From Carposina sasakii (lineage: Eukaryota; Arthropoda; Insecta; Lepidoptera; Carposinidae): DNA of 64,000 bases. Positions within the stretch are counted from its first letter, which is position 1, and each line of letters begins with the position of its first letter. Where the stretch lies: NCBI GenBank assembly GCA_014607495.2, contig CP053175.1, forward strand, positions 4,588,001-4,652,000, read 5' to 3'. The translations under genes and the position numbers were made by a program. Below the pieces are notes generated by a model. The model was given only the letters and a program-made list of their open reading frames with translations, had not been told where the DNA came from and ran no database searches. Below are positions 51,433 to 61,329 of this stretch, piece after piece.

Positions 51433-51690
51433 ATCATCATCATCAGCCTATTTCAGTCCACTGATGGACGTAGGCATCCCCCAGGGCACGCCACAAGACT
51501 GCCATTGGGGGTATTTGCCCATAGTCACCACGCTGGGCAGGTGGGTTGGTGACGGCAGTTTGAATTTTGAACTTTGTTGTCAACACGGGAGGCGCTGCTG
51601 CCCGCCTCTCGGAAACCCTTAATCGCCTCGTACGATACCCACGGGCAGACATGGGACGGTACGAATTCTACTCTGCCGGCACCACGCGGC
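51433..51690 (-). mobile_element. Full-length family D retroposon
   Basis: The plus strand runs from ATCATCATCATCAGCCTATT to CTGCCGGCACCACGCGGCC. On the minus strand the end reads LWRALGDAYVHQWTEIG then stop. It directly follows a family G copy. Confidence 0.85.
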
Positions 51691-51832
51691 CAGTCCTATT
51701 CTCTGAATAGAATAAAAAAATTAAATAATAGTTAAAATTAGTTAAAATAAAAAGTACCTAAGTAATTAAGATGTGGGTCATTGTTAGCAATACGGTAATC
51801 ATCACTCATATTTATTATCTACCAGGTGTGTG

Positions 51833-52620
51833 CAGTGTAGCCAACCCTACAGTTTTAACTGTAGATCTACAGTTTTTTGGAAATTCTCTCAGTTTTCAGT
51901 TTAGGCCTCGATATCTACAGTTTTGTGCTTATGATTCTAGCGCCACCTTTATTTGCTACGTGGTAGTCCGTGCACTGAGCTTCAGTAAAACCAACTATCA
52001 TCTAACCTGAGGTAATAGTCATCAATCGATTTAATAGATGGCGTTAGTATTGGACAGTCGTAGATTGTTTCGGTCGATGTCTGTTTTACTGACATTCTAT
52101 TTTTCTTACTGGGGAATCCCCGCGGATGCTTTGACAATCGAGATATATGTACTTGACTGTGCATTCCGTCATTCGTCAGATTAAATTCTTTGTTGTTCGG
52201 TAAACGTTATAAGTTGAGCAAAAAGTTACGATTATGCAAATCTGTAGTAATGATAGTGAGTCAGATGTTGACAAATCCCCAGGAAGAAAAAAGAAAGCAG
52301 TGAGATACGAGCAAAAATTTATTGATTCTTGGCTCGATGATGAAAAATTTAGTGGATGGCTCGCAAAAAGTAAAAAAGGTAACACATATTTTTATTTTAT
52401 CTTTATGACTTTTGATATTAAATTTGATTAAAACTTCGATAATCACATGAATTTTCTTGTTTTTAATTGCCTCTCTAAAATGTATTCTATTTATTACCAT
52501 CATTAAATTATAAAAATATTAAGCTGTAGATTTACTGTTTATTAATTTGATATATACAGTTTTCTACAGTTTTTTTTAGTATATCTACAGTTTAGCGTGT
52601 CCTGGGGGTTGGCAACACTG
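51833..52620 (+). mobile_element. Internally deleted hAT transposon, perfect 8-bp target duplication
   Basis: The TIRs are CAGTGTAGCCAACCC and (complement of the right end) CAGTGTTGCCAACCC, one mismatch in 15. GGTGTGTG is duplicated exactly on both sides (51825-51832 and 52621-52628), the 8 bp expected of hAT transposases. Near both ends CTACAGTTTT recurs several times, like transposase-binding subterminal repeats. It carries a first transposase-type exon (next entry) but is only 788 bp, so the catalytic exons are gone. Confidence 0.93.
52234..52378 (+). pseudogene. First exon of a hAT-type transposase
   Basis: ATG at 52234 opens 48 codons that are Ser/Asp-rich and then basic (PGRKKK), ending in YEQKFIDSWLDDEKFSGWL and a Lys-rich stretch. 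The frame meets a good splice donor, AAAG|GTAACA, at 52378/52379. A K(F/Y)...W....F..WL block at the N-terminus, normally followed by a zinc finger in the next exon, is known from hAT-type transposases and from host ZMYM/ZNF862-like proteins derived from them. The following exons, dimerisation domain and catalytic residues are absent. The coding direction is left to right in the element. No function is expected now. Confidence 0.75.
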
Positions 52621-52628
52621 GGTGTGTG

Positions 52629-53151
52629 TGTAGTGTACATGGAGAAATAGTGTAGGTACACTAGTGTATGTAGAAGTATACCTTAGTTTGAGCTTAATTT
52701 TCGCCCAATATGACGAAGGTTTTTTATAATACACGTTTTATTTTATCTAAAACAGTATTTATGGATTAGTAAGTTCTTTATGGCAAACATAGATAGTAAA
52801 AGATAATTAAGAAACTAATAAGTATTTTAATTGCGTGGTTGGTACAAATATAGGTACATAAAGACAGGCATACCTTAATAACAGGAATCTTTTAAAACTT
52901 TTAGTCATCAACTTCTGCGTAGTTTTGAAATAATATTATTAATTACTACAGGTACATACATAGGGGTTTGTCGTATATTTTTATCATAGACAAAATTACC
53001 TTCTACGAGTTGGAGTAAATTGACGTCAGCCAAATTGAAAAAATAAACAACAGAAAAAGCTGTAATTATCCACCTGCACTGTAAACTTGCTTTAATTTTA
53101 TAACAAACCAAGTACTACTGCATTTATAATGCCATATAAACGTCACATGCA
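52629..53151. other. No recognised feature
   Basis: Unique-looking AT-rich DNA. Confidence 0.4.
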
Positions 53152-53215
53152 TTAGCCTGTCGCAGTCCACTGCTGTACGTAGACCTCCTCTATTGCACGC
53201 TAACAAGACTACTGC
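53152..53215 (-). repeat. Family D 3'-end fragment
   Basis: TTAGCCTGTCGCAGTCCACT, GCTGTACGTAGACCTCC and AACAAGACTACTGC are a diverged D end. Confidence 0.6.
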
Positions 53216-53624
53216 TCATAACGAGCTAAATCATGATCGTAATAGTGTCGTATCATCTAAAGGGGATCACCACAGTAGGTACAGCTATGTAGAGTCTGTG
53301 GCGTACAGTACACGTGCCACAATTCTGACCGGTCATCCGAAAGTACACGGATGTGGGAGGGGACAGGTGGGTGGATGCGGCATAAATATAACAACGTTAT
53401 AATCATAATAAACTACGCAACATATTTTGATGCGGTTTTTTTTTAAATAGATAGAGTGATTCAAGAGGAAGTTTATATGCATTACCAGCATTGCATCCGT
53501 GCAAAGCCGGGGCGGGTCGATAGTTATTAACTATATTAGGTAAGTATTCAATATTGCTTAGCCAAAATATGACTGCCTAACACCGCAACTTGATATAATA
53601 AAAATACTACAATAGAATATTATC
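53216..53624. other. No recognised feature
   Basis: CCGTGCAAAGCCGGGGCGGG near 53500 is reminiscent of common insect repeat ends but is isolated here. Confidence 0.35.
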
Positions 53625-53937
53625 TATACATATAATAAAAATGTAACGGATCGCTGTCTGTACATAGAAGATTTATAAGAAAAAATATTATAGAATACCT
53701 TTATCAACGCAAAAGTACCCAAAACAATGATTTTTGTCTGCCTGTGCGTTTGTGCACGCTAATCTCAGAAACGGCAGCACCGATTTCGATGCAGTTTTCA
53801 GGAATATATTGTGATAGGTCCCATTTAACATATAGGCTACTTTTTATCCCGGGAAAATGTTTTTATACCGGATAATTTCGATATTTTGTTTTTTATTCTG
53901 TAGTCCACGCGGATAGAGTCGCGGGCGTCCACTAGTA
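53625..53937 (-). repeat. Family H repeat, near complete
   Basis: CTATACATATAATAAAAATG to GTCGCGGGCGTCCACTAGT, with GCACGCTAATCTCAGAAACG and GGCTACTTTTTATCCCGGGA inside. Confidence 0.85.
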
Positions 53938-54126
53938 TACTATATTTTATACTATATCTGTATTTTTATGAATTCGAGGCATATTAAATGATATACCATA
54001 TAGGTATCATAAAAGAAAGATTTTTTTGCCCCGGAATAATGAGGGTGTATTTTTTCATTGCGAATAAAAAATTACGGTTCGTTTTGAAATATTTGTGAAT
54101 AATATGACTCGTGTTATAATTATTAC

Positions 54127-55227
54127 GACCTATTTTTAACCCCCGACGCAAAAACAACGGGGTGTTATAAGTTTGACGTGTCTGTGTGTAAATGTGTATG
54201 TGTCTGTCTGTGGCATCGTAGCTCCCAAACGGATGATCCGATTTTAATGCGGTTTTTTTTGTTTTAAAGGTATATCAGTAGAGAGTGTTCTTAGCTATGT
54301 TTGGTGGAAATCGGTTCAGGTCTTCAAGGTCATCAGGTCGTTTGTTAGGTGTGATAGGAATGTTATACGCTCAGTTTGCTTGCAAGCATATGTGGGATCT
54401 GACATTTGAAACACTAATGTCTTATGGAACCACTGAGCTGGTCTGCTGTTAGGACTCGAAGATAGGAGACGTAACCCTGGACTGCCTTTCAGTAAACCCA
54501 TCGATTTTGGGCTCGTTGGATTTGTCTTAACTAGTTCTCTTTATGTTTCTAATTGACGAGGACCTGATGCTGGAAATCTGGAACCTCTGAGCTGGTCTGA
54601 TGATAGGGCTCGAAGGTAGGAGCCGTAACCCTGGTCTACCTTTTAGTAAACCCATCGAGTTTGGGCTCGTTGAATTTGTCTTGACTGGTTCTCTTCATGT
54701 TTCTAATTGACGGGGACCTGATGCTGGAAATGGGATGGGCGGATGAAACCCTGGAATGCCGGAATGAAACGGATAAACCGATTTATATTTTTGCTGAAAA
54801 TCTAGAATGACCAAAGTTTAATCTTTATTGTTTCTTAATCTCTGCAATTCTCCCAGAGTCAGTTTGTCATGAGGATTGTTAAACAGCTTCCTTTGGTCGA
54901 GATCGCATATAGCGACCCCATCTAAACTTTTTACGTGGCGAAAAATAAAAGAAATTAAATGAAAGAATGAAAAATTAAGGAACTCCTCCAAAAAGCATGA
55001 AATAAAAAAATAAATTTAAAAAAAACCCCGACCCAAAAAAAGTACGGAATTATTATGACAAAAGGTTTAAAATGCTAAACCCTATAAAAAACAAAAAATA
55101 ACTTTTAACACTACGTAAGTACCAACTAAAGCATGGCAGACTATCTACTCGGGACTTTGTGCCACCTTTATGTCGGAGGCATAACCGCTAATTTTGAACT
55201 GCAAATGGTTATCTTGGCCTGCTGTTG
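54127..55227. repeat. CCCCCGACGC-type interspersed repeat with tandem duplication
   Basis: AACCCCCGACGCAAAAACAA, GGGGTGTTATAAGTTTGACG, GTGTCTGTCTGTGGCATCGT and AGCTCCCAAACGGATGATCC form a repeat type I know as common in Lepidoptera, probably a LINE 3' UTR (from memory). The region to about 55227 (AACCCCGACCCAAAAAAAGT, GGGACTTTGTGCCACC) looks like more of it. Confidence 0.55.
54427..54737. repeat. 164-bp tandem duplication
   Basis: GAACCACTGAGCTGGTCTG starts at 54427 and GAACCTCTGAGCTGGTCTG at 54591. Both units continue through GTAACCCTGG, TTTTGGGCTCGTTG-like and TTTCTAATTGACG.GGACCTG to GATGCTGGAAAT. Identity is high with scattered changes. Confidence 0.88.
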
Positions 55228-55552
55228 ACCGTACGTATGAAATTTTAGATTAAATTTTGTCGCGTCGGGGGACCGCTTTTTACCTTCAAAAATACTTACT
55301 TAAATCAAATGATTCCTACCTAATCACAACATTCGTATAAAAAAAATCACCTATCTAAACAAAATTATATTTATAATTACTGATATAATGTTTTAAAGTG
55401 AGTAGGTATTCAGAATTAAAGTGAAGTAAGCAATTATATTTGTATAACAATGGGATTGAGGACTTCTTAATGTGCGCTTCTAATGTTAGGCTAATAAATT
55501 AGAGCGGTCCCCCGACGCGACAAAATTTAATCAAAAATTTCATACGTACGGT
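55228..55552. mobile_element. MITE with 50-bp near-perfect TIRs
   Basis: 55228-55277 and 55503-55552 are reverse complements with one mismatch. They start ACCGTACGTATGAAATTTT and end GGGGGACCGCT. 325 bp in all, AT-rich core, no ORF. The right flank is family C sequence and the left is not, so target duplication cannot be judged. Confidence 0.9.
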
Positions 55553-55618
55553 AAACCGGGAAGAGAAGCAGCTGTAGTATTATAGGTTTTTTTTTTCACT
55601 CCCAGAGCAGCATAGAAG
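55553..55618 (-). repeat. Family C 5'-end fragment
   Basis: CCGGGAAGAGAAGCAGCTGT and TCACTCCCAGAGCAGCATAG are the complement of the C head. Confidence 0.8.
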
Positions 55619-55699
55619 AACGTTTTATGTGTTTTTGAATTGTAATGACATAATGTTAATGATATTATATGTCTGATGAATAATGACATTAACATACAT

Positions 55700-55925
55700 A
55701 CATATACACGACTGTGTCCCTAAAATTGAGTAGAAAGAACTGCACAAGCATGAAGAAGATCCAAGAGCCACGTTTAACATAGCGAGACCAGAATTATCCA
55801 TATATTACCAGATCGGTGACAAATCTTGTCGCCTGAGAGAACGTCCCTGAGTTCTTTAGACTCTTACGATATGTGCGGAAGAGATTCAGCTGATGTATTC
55901 TAGTGAAGCCCAAGCGAATTAGGTG
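55700..55925 (-). repeat. Family G repeat
   Basis: CGACTGTGTCCCTAAAATTG, AGAGCCACGTTTAACATAGC, TGTCGCCTGAGAGAACGTCC, GAAGAGATTCAGCTGATGTA and TTCTAGTGAAGCCC. Confidence 0.8.
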
Positions 55926-56725
55926 CATGTGTGGACATAATGTCACGAAATCAAAAGTATATGTAAAAGTTAAATTAGTTAGACGTTCATCATTACTTTA
56001 TTTAACTTAACATAACTTTTCGCCATCATAGCGTGACCGCCTGATTTATTTAAGTGTATCCGCCACCATTTTTGATGTTCACCATTTTGTATTTCTGGAG
56101 TAAGTAGTATTTTTTTTCCGCCATATGGCCACATTTATTATTTAGGCTTAGTTTCGTAGCTTTATGATTATAATGGAATAAAAGTTAGTTTTCATTTGGT
56201 TATTTTTGGTAAAGTGGAAAGTATTATTTAGGCCGCCCCGCCCATGACGTTGTCTGCTTATATTTTGTAGCTCGCGCTTATCCCCTAGGAAATCCCGAAA
56301 AACCCTTCCTTAATAAGGCTTAGGATATATTCATGCCACATTTCACCTTTGTATAGCCTCGTGTTCAGGCCACGTTTTTGTAACTGTACGGTGTGTTGCC
56401 GTACGGTCAAGAAAACGTGCAAGCTTGCACATGGCACAGCAAATCTAACCTCTAACCTCCCATATTGATCCATACAACACTGACAATCGTGCCTACGTAC
56501 GTCTAATTAATTGTAGATTTAGACGGCCGAAAAATGTGTGCGAATTAAGAGGCTTATTCTTAGTAGTTACCGACTGTACGTTCTATGTCAGTCACTCGGT
56601 AATCGAAGAGTTTTTATTTCCATAATGGATAGAATTTAGTTCAATCATCTGTATTAAAGTTAAGTATACAAAAGCGTATCTAAAGTCAGACAATGTTTAA
56701 AAATGACAGTAAATTCAACTTTATG
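55926..56725. other. No recognised feature
   Basis: Near 56050-56130 there are CGCCACCATTTTTGATG, ACCATTTTG and CCGCCATATGG words, perhaps YY1/Pho-like, but no other promoter evidence. The ORF at 56285-56473 (minus) has no motif. Confidence 0.35.
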
Positions 56726-57036
56726 TATATGTCGCAGGCAATTTGTATGATTCGTCTTTATACAAACGGCGTCGTCCGTTTATAAACGCTCTCCAGGCAT
56801 TTTGAATAGTATGAGAGAAAAAAATCCTTTTAGCACTTCGCCGGTCGCTGCAGGGACATGCTCGCTACGCTCACTTGACTCGTGCGTTGTTATTTTAACA
56901 GGTCTAACATAACCTAACCTAATTAATTAAGCAGACCAATTGCTAGAAGCCAAATTGTCTCGCTCCAAAACCCATACTATTCAAAATGCCTAGTCGTTTT
57001 GTATAAAGACGAATCATACAAATTGCCTGCGACATA
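56726..57036. mobile_element. MITE with ~40-bp TIRs (TATATGTCGCAGG ends)
   Basis: TATATGTCGCAGGCAATTTG, TATGATTCGTCTTTATACAA at the left is matched exactly in complement at the right end (to 57036). A second symmetric block, GGCATTTTGAATAGTATG, lies inside. The interior has CTAACATAACCTAACCTAAT. 311 bp, no ORF. A half copy is at 18466. Confidence 0.88.
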
Positions 57037-57394
57037 TATATATAGGTATAATATCATTTTAAAAATTAAAAACTATCAACTAGGGATAGTTGAAGTCGAT
57101 ATACTTGATATCTATTTCCAGTCTGTCTTTTTTGTACAGGAAAAAATATTATTACTTACTAGATAAAATAGCATATTTGTCCTTTTTCAGGCTCTAGACT
57201 ACTACTAATATTATACCTTCATTTAAATTGAGTGAAACCTACCGATAGAGTTTATTTCGTATTTATAATCGATTGACAATGATTGGCATGATTTTATGTG
57301 GGTAAGTAAATAATAGCTGCGTTACCGGTTACTAGAATGTTGTATTTGTGCCCGAAAAGCAGTGGCCAGCTCGCGTGGGGTTAACACGTTCATC
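57037..57394. other. No recognised feature
   Basis: Unique-looking AT-rich DNA. Confidence 0.4.
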
Positions 57395-57600
57395 ATTCAT
57401 TATTTCTCGTGACAAAATCTTGCTACACGCGTCAATGTGCATTATGCAGAAAAACGCAGTCTATTTAGTCAACTTTGAACCCTAATATTTTGGAAACCAG
57501 ACACTTCCCAGGTATACTTCCATGTTGAAAAATGATCGTGGTGATGAGAAGGTTCCGTAGTTTTCGGGAACATTGACGACCAAAAATTATTCTGTATACT
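57395..57600 (+). mobile_element. Family F 3' two-thirds
   Basis: ATTATTTCTCGTGACAAAAT, CTTGCTACACGCGTCAATGT, AACGCAGTCTATTTAGTCAA and TTCCGTAGTTTTCGGGAACA. The last bases are mutated (AAATTATTCTGTATA). Confidence 0.78.
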
Positions 57601-57724
57601 TCTGTAAACCAAAGACCATTAAATTGATATAACGTAATACTTATAAATACATCAAGTACGAGTACATCATTGGCCTTCCTTCCGTAAGCACATCCAAAAT
57701 TTACAAGCCACAACTTCTGGTATA

Positions 57725-57770
57725 TGGGGGTAGGGGGAGGTGTGGGGGGAGGCAGGTGTTATGACGTCAT
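57725..57770 (+). promoter_or_regulatory. G-rich tract and CRE palindrome
   Basis: GGGGGTAGGGGGAGG, TGTGGGGGGAGG is an unusual run of G in AT-rich DNA and could form a G-quadruplex. About 20 bp on is ATGACGTCAT (57761-57770), a perfect cAMP-response-element palindrome. No TATA box or exon was tied to it, so a regulatory role is only a guess. Confidence 0.35.
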
Positions 57771-58139
57771 GCAGATAAAGGCTGAATATGACCGCGTTCT
57801 TTGTTTTAAAACTTGATTTTTTGCACTTTTTACAAATTAGGTTTTACCTACTTAGTAAGAGAGGAGTGTCGTTGGTTGTTGAAGGTCGGTGAGTGGTTTC
57901 TTTTTGGCTTTCTTTTTGAACTTTATACAATTTCTACTTCTATGGATGGATTAATGACACCCGCAATTGATGTACATAAAAAATAATAAAATATCATACA
58001 CGATACTACCTATGATCTGGGGTTATCCTAGTATAGTATCGTATTCGCAACAAACATATTCAAATATATAAAACTTAATTTTAACTTAAATGCTTTTTCA
58101 CTTTTACTTTTTTTTATTCTGTACGAGTAGGTATATAAG

Positions 58140-58335
58140 ATCTTTTCAAAATTAGTGATTATCTTTTGACACGAAACTAGGTACGTAAAAAGAAACAACT
58201 TTCACTATAAGAACTACTCCGAAATAGTGGAAAAAACATCAGCTGTTCCATACAATCTCGAATAATTACTGCACTGAAATGTATGCAACAGCTGATTTTT
58301 TTTTTCACTATTTCGGAGTAGGTCCCATAAAAAAA
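58140..58335. mobile_element. Foldback MITE, copy 2, right arm truncated
   Basis: AATTAGTGATTATCTTTTGA, CACGAAACTAGGTACGTAAA, CTACTCCGAAATAGTGG and ATCAGCTGTTCCATACA. These are mirrored by GTATGCAACAGCTGATTTTT and CACTATTTCGGAGTAGGTCC, where the right arm stops. Same family as 50935-51180. Confidence 0.82.
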
Positions 58336-59420
58336 TTCCTTACACCAACTTACTAAAAAAATTAGAACATTAAGTATATCCTTTTAATCGCAAACAATAT
58401 AGATAGTTACTCTTAAAATAAGATTAGACTTTCTACGTTCTACTCAAAAAGGTAACTTACGAAAAGACTCCATAAAGACTCATAGATAGCAACATAAAAC
58501 CTTTTTGATTGGTTTATTTTTATCTAGAAAAAGCTTGCGTCCTTTGATCTACTTTAAGTATACTTTATAAAGGTAAACAATAGATCAAAGGTTTGATACT
58601 TCTTGGAAACACGAGTAAGTGAAAACCTTGAAAAATATAGGAAAGTTTTAATTGTAATCTGTAACATAAGAGTTAACAGCGGTGGTGTTAGGTTATTTTT
58701 AACGGATGATTGACTTCTTAATTAACTTGCATCAAAACGCTAACAGTGTTACATCAAAAAACATTTTTCAAGCTAAATATTGTGTAATTTTTGCGGATAT
58801 TTCATGCATTTTGCTGTCAACTGTCATTTTTAAACAGTGTTTAACTCATTTACTTCACACGCGGTTATGTAATAACACTGTCAATGTCATATATTTTTAA
58901 TCCGAATTATCTGAGTTACGTAAATTAACTGAAAGAGATGCGATTTGTCTAGGATTTGTAAAGACGACATTTAAAATTAAACCTAAAAGGATATAGTGCA
59001 CAAGTATGATGGACAAGGGAACCACATACACGCTATGAGTCATAGGAATACGTACATAAAAGACTTTTTAGTTTTACTAATCACGTGTACCTACTGAAAA
59101 CGACGGTAAAATTTCAAGCTCTATTTTCAGCCGAAATAAACGAAACATTTTGAAATGAAAACCTGTATTTCCAAATATCTACACAGAAAGACACAGTAGT
59201 GTTAACCACTGTTAAAATAGCTCGTTCCCCATGGGAATACTGTGCAAAACCCCGGAAAAACTACTGGAAATACGCCATTAATATTTAACTAGCAAATCCG
59301 TATAAAATACTAACAATCACATGTACCAACCATGTAGCACTTAATAATAAACGACATGCCATCAAAGTGAAATTAATAGTCAATAAGTTTTAATCTTTCG
59401 GCGGGAAACTAGACCATTAG
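58336..59420. other. 1.1-kb stretch, no recognised feature
   Basis: A short inverted pair (CCTTTGATCTA near 58540 and TAGATCAAAGG near 58580) is the only structure noticed. Confidence 0.4.
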
Positions 59421-59517
59421 CCGCCATTTTGAAAAGCGCAATTTACAAAATGGCGGATGAGTCGGCAGTCTTGTTTGTGTTGATTTATTGAGGTGTTTAC
59501 GAAAATTCTCTTACAAG
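59421..59517 (+). promoter_or_regulatory. Possible promoter and first exon
   Basis: CCGCCATTTT (59421-59430) and AAAATGGCGG (59447-59456) are exact inverted copies resembling YY1/Pleiohomeotic sites. The second overlaps CAAAATGG, a good insect start context at 59450, opening a 14-residue frame (MADESAVLFVLIY) that stops quickly. At 59517/59518 TTACAAG|GTAAAT is a strong splice donor. A noncoding or uORF-bearing first exon would look like this. No downstream exon is proven. Confidence 0.35.
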
Positions 59518-59844
59518 GTAAATTGGTTAGGTTGTCTTCGAGGTAGGTGGATCGTTAAGGTAGCCAAAGTAGGCTATAGACGTTATATTATGAATATTAT
59601 TTGGACGTTTCAAGTTAGTGCATTAATAAATTGGATCGGGTTGCATCAATCCATCAACTAGGTTTAAGATCGACTAGGTTAGATGCAGCATCATTTTGTG
59701 GCGTTTTTACTTACTTTAATTTTTAAAGTGGTTCTCAAAAATCGATCTGCTTTACCGCAAGTAGGAATGGAATTCGAGATCTACATATTATAAGTAGAGA
59801 TCTAGATATAAGAATACTTCTTACGTTTTTTAGTCGACTTTTAA

Positions 59845-59895
59845 AAAATGCATAGAAAGAGATGCAGCTGGTGTATTTTAATGAAGCATCGCATC
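59845..59895 (-). repeat. Family G end fragment
   Basis: ATGCATAGAAAGAGATGCAG, CTGGTGTATTTTAATGAAGC and ATCGCATC. Confidence 0.6.
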
Positions 59896-59984
59896 TTCTT
59901 CCCCGTAGTTTAATGCTAATTAAGGCTAACCCGTTAGCCGAAATCATTACTTAGGTATTTGAATATCGGGATTGGTAGACCAAT

Positions 59985-60050
59985 TCCCGCTCACTCATTC
60001 CTCATTCAATTCCCACTCACTCATTCCTCAGTACTCATTCCCGCCACTGC
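59985..60050. repeat. Short direct repeats CTCACTCATTCCTCA
   Basis: CTCACTCATTCCTCA occurs twice (about 59989 and 60016) with CAATTCCCAC/GCTC spacers, then AGTACTCATTCCCGC. A small local duplication. Confidence 0.75.
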
Positions 60051-60486
60051 AACTGCCGTAGCCAGAATCAACAAAGGAATAAAAATACAGCCTAGAAAAA
60101 CCCGACAAGACCAAGCAAGCGCTTATTTAAACTGTAGTAATGACATATTGTATTTCAATTTGGATAGGAATCGAATTCATTCCCTTAGGCCATGAAATTC
60201 AACTCGAAGTATTTTGCCAAATCGATCGTTAATCTATTCGAATAGGATATAACAAGTATCGATTACTAACAGCCTTGTAACATTTTACCTTTAAGTAGTA
60301 GTTACAGACGGGCAATCGTATAAAATTTGTAAAATGTATGAGTCTTGATTGTATTCAGGTTTTTGTTATTTATTGCAATTTTCGCATATAATGTATGTAA
60401 ACTATACATTCATGCCAAGAAGTAAAATAACGCTTTAATCGGTATTATTAAAACTGAATCTAAAGTTAATTAACCACTGTTTATAA

Positions 60487-60930
60487 ATGACATTTAAAGA
60501 TATGCATGCATTTGTACATTTTATTTTTGATAAATTTTATGTTAACATTTTTTTGTGTACAATAACAAATAAGTATGTAAGACATTTTACAGCAAAATAT
60601 ATGGAATATTTGTCAAAAATGAGACAAATTTTATCAAAAATAATATGTAAAATTGTGTGTGTGTGTGTGTATCTTAAAACAAAATCAGTTCATCGTAAAC
60701 AAATATCAATATCAGTTTCACAAGTATGCAAGTTACTAAAACTATATCGCAAAACCGCGGTTAACAGATCAAAGGCCGCCGACAGTTTAACTACGTCCGG
60801 CCTATTAACCAGCGATCAAAAAGCTATGACTTTCAGTTCCAATACACTGACGTTAGTTAATAGCTTTCCCGATGGTATTGAAAACGGCCCGGAGATGTGT
60901 TTTCTCAATCACGACGAGTTGATTGAATAG
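60487..60930 (+). CDS. Unrecognised ORF, 147 codons, doubtful
   Basis: The first half is AT-rich, with Ile, Phe and Tyr typical of random open frames and a (GT)n run at about 60655-60670. The last part (about 60765-60930) has different, GC-richer composition and encodes SKAADSLTTSGLLTSDQKAM, then VNSFPDGIENGPEMC and DELIE before TAG. Upstream of this part GCGGTTAACAG could be a splice acceptor. A diverged duplicate about 385 bp downstream keeps VNSFFDGIESG in frame. It might be a terminal exon or a decayed gene fragment; no family is known to me. Confidence 0.25.
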   Translation: MTFKDMHAFVHFIFDKFYVNIFLCTITNKYVRHFTAKYMEYLSKMRQILSKIICKIVCVCVYLKTKSVHRKQISISVSQVCKLLKLYRKTAVNRSKAADSLTTSGLLTSDQKAMTFSSNTLTLVNSFPDGIENGPEMCFLNHDELIE

Positions 60931-60999
60931 ATATTTTTATTATAGATAGGGTTATTGATTACGATAGTATTAGATTGTTTTTTATTAGAATAACGTACA

Positions 61000-61072
61000 C
61001 CAGACTAAAGAAAAACAAAATGTCGAAATTGTCCGTGGATATGTTTCTCCGGGATAAAAAGTAGCCTATGTT
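61000..61072 (+). repeat. Family H fragment
   Basis: AGAAAAACAAAATGTCGAAA, TTTCTCCGGGATAAAAAGTA and GCCTATGTT are part of family H. It sits between the two duplicated blocks. Confidence 0.65.
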
Positions 61073-61170
61073 GAGAAATGTGTCCTATCTTCTCTACCTA
61101 TAGTATAGTTTGTGATTTCAGTGATAATTACAAGTTTTTGATTGACAAATAATTAATTAGTTCCATTGAA

Positions 61171-61327
61171 CAGTTCAAAGGCCATGTAAATCCATCAAAC
61201 AGAGATCTAAAATCGATGTTTTAATCCGACACAATACAGGCGATAGTTAATAGCTTTTTCGATGGTATTGAAAGCGGCCTCGATGATTTGTTTGTGAAGC
61301 TTATCGACAAAAATAAATCACGTGTTT
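61171..61327 (+). repeat. Diverged duplicate of the 60765-60930 block
   Basis: AGTTAATAGCTTTTTCGATG and GTATTGAAAGCGGCC correspond to AGTTAATAGCTTTCCCGATG and GTATTGAAAACGGCC upstream. GTTCAAAGGCC corresponds to GATCAAAGGCC. The frame here reads AIVNSFFDGIESGLDDLFVK and LIDKNKSRV, then stop, but a stop also occurs before it. Confidence 0.7.
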
Positions 61328-61329
61328 AA

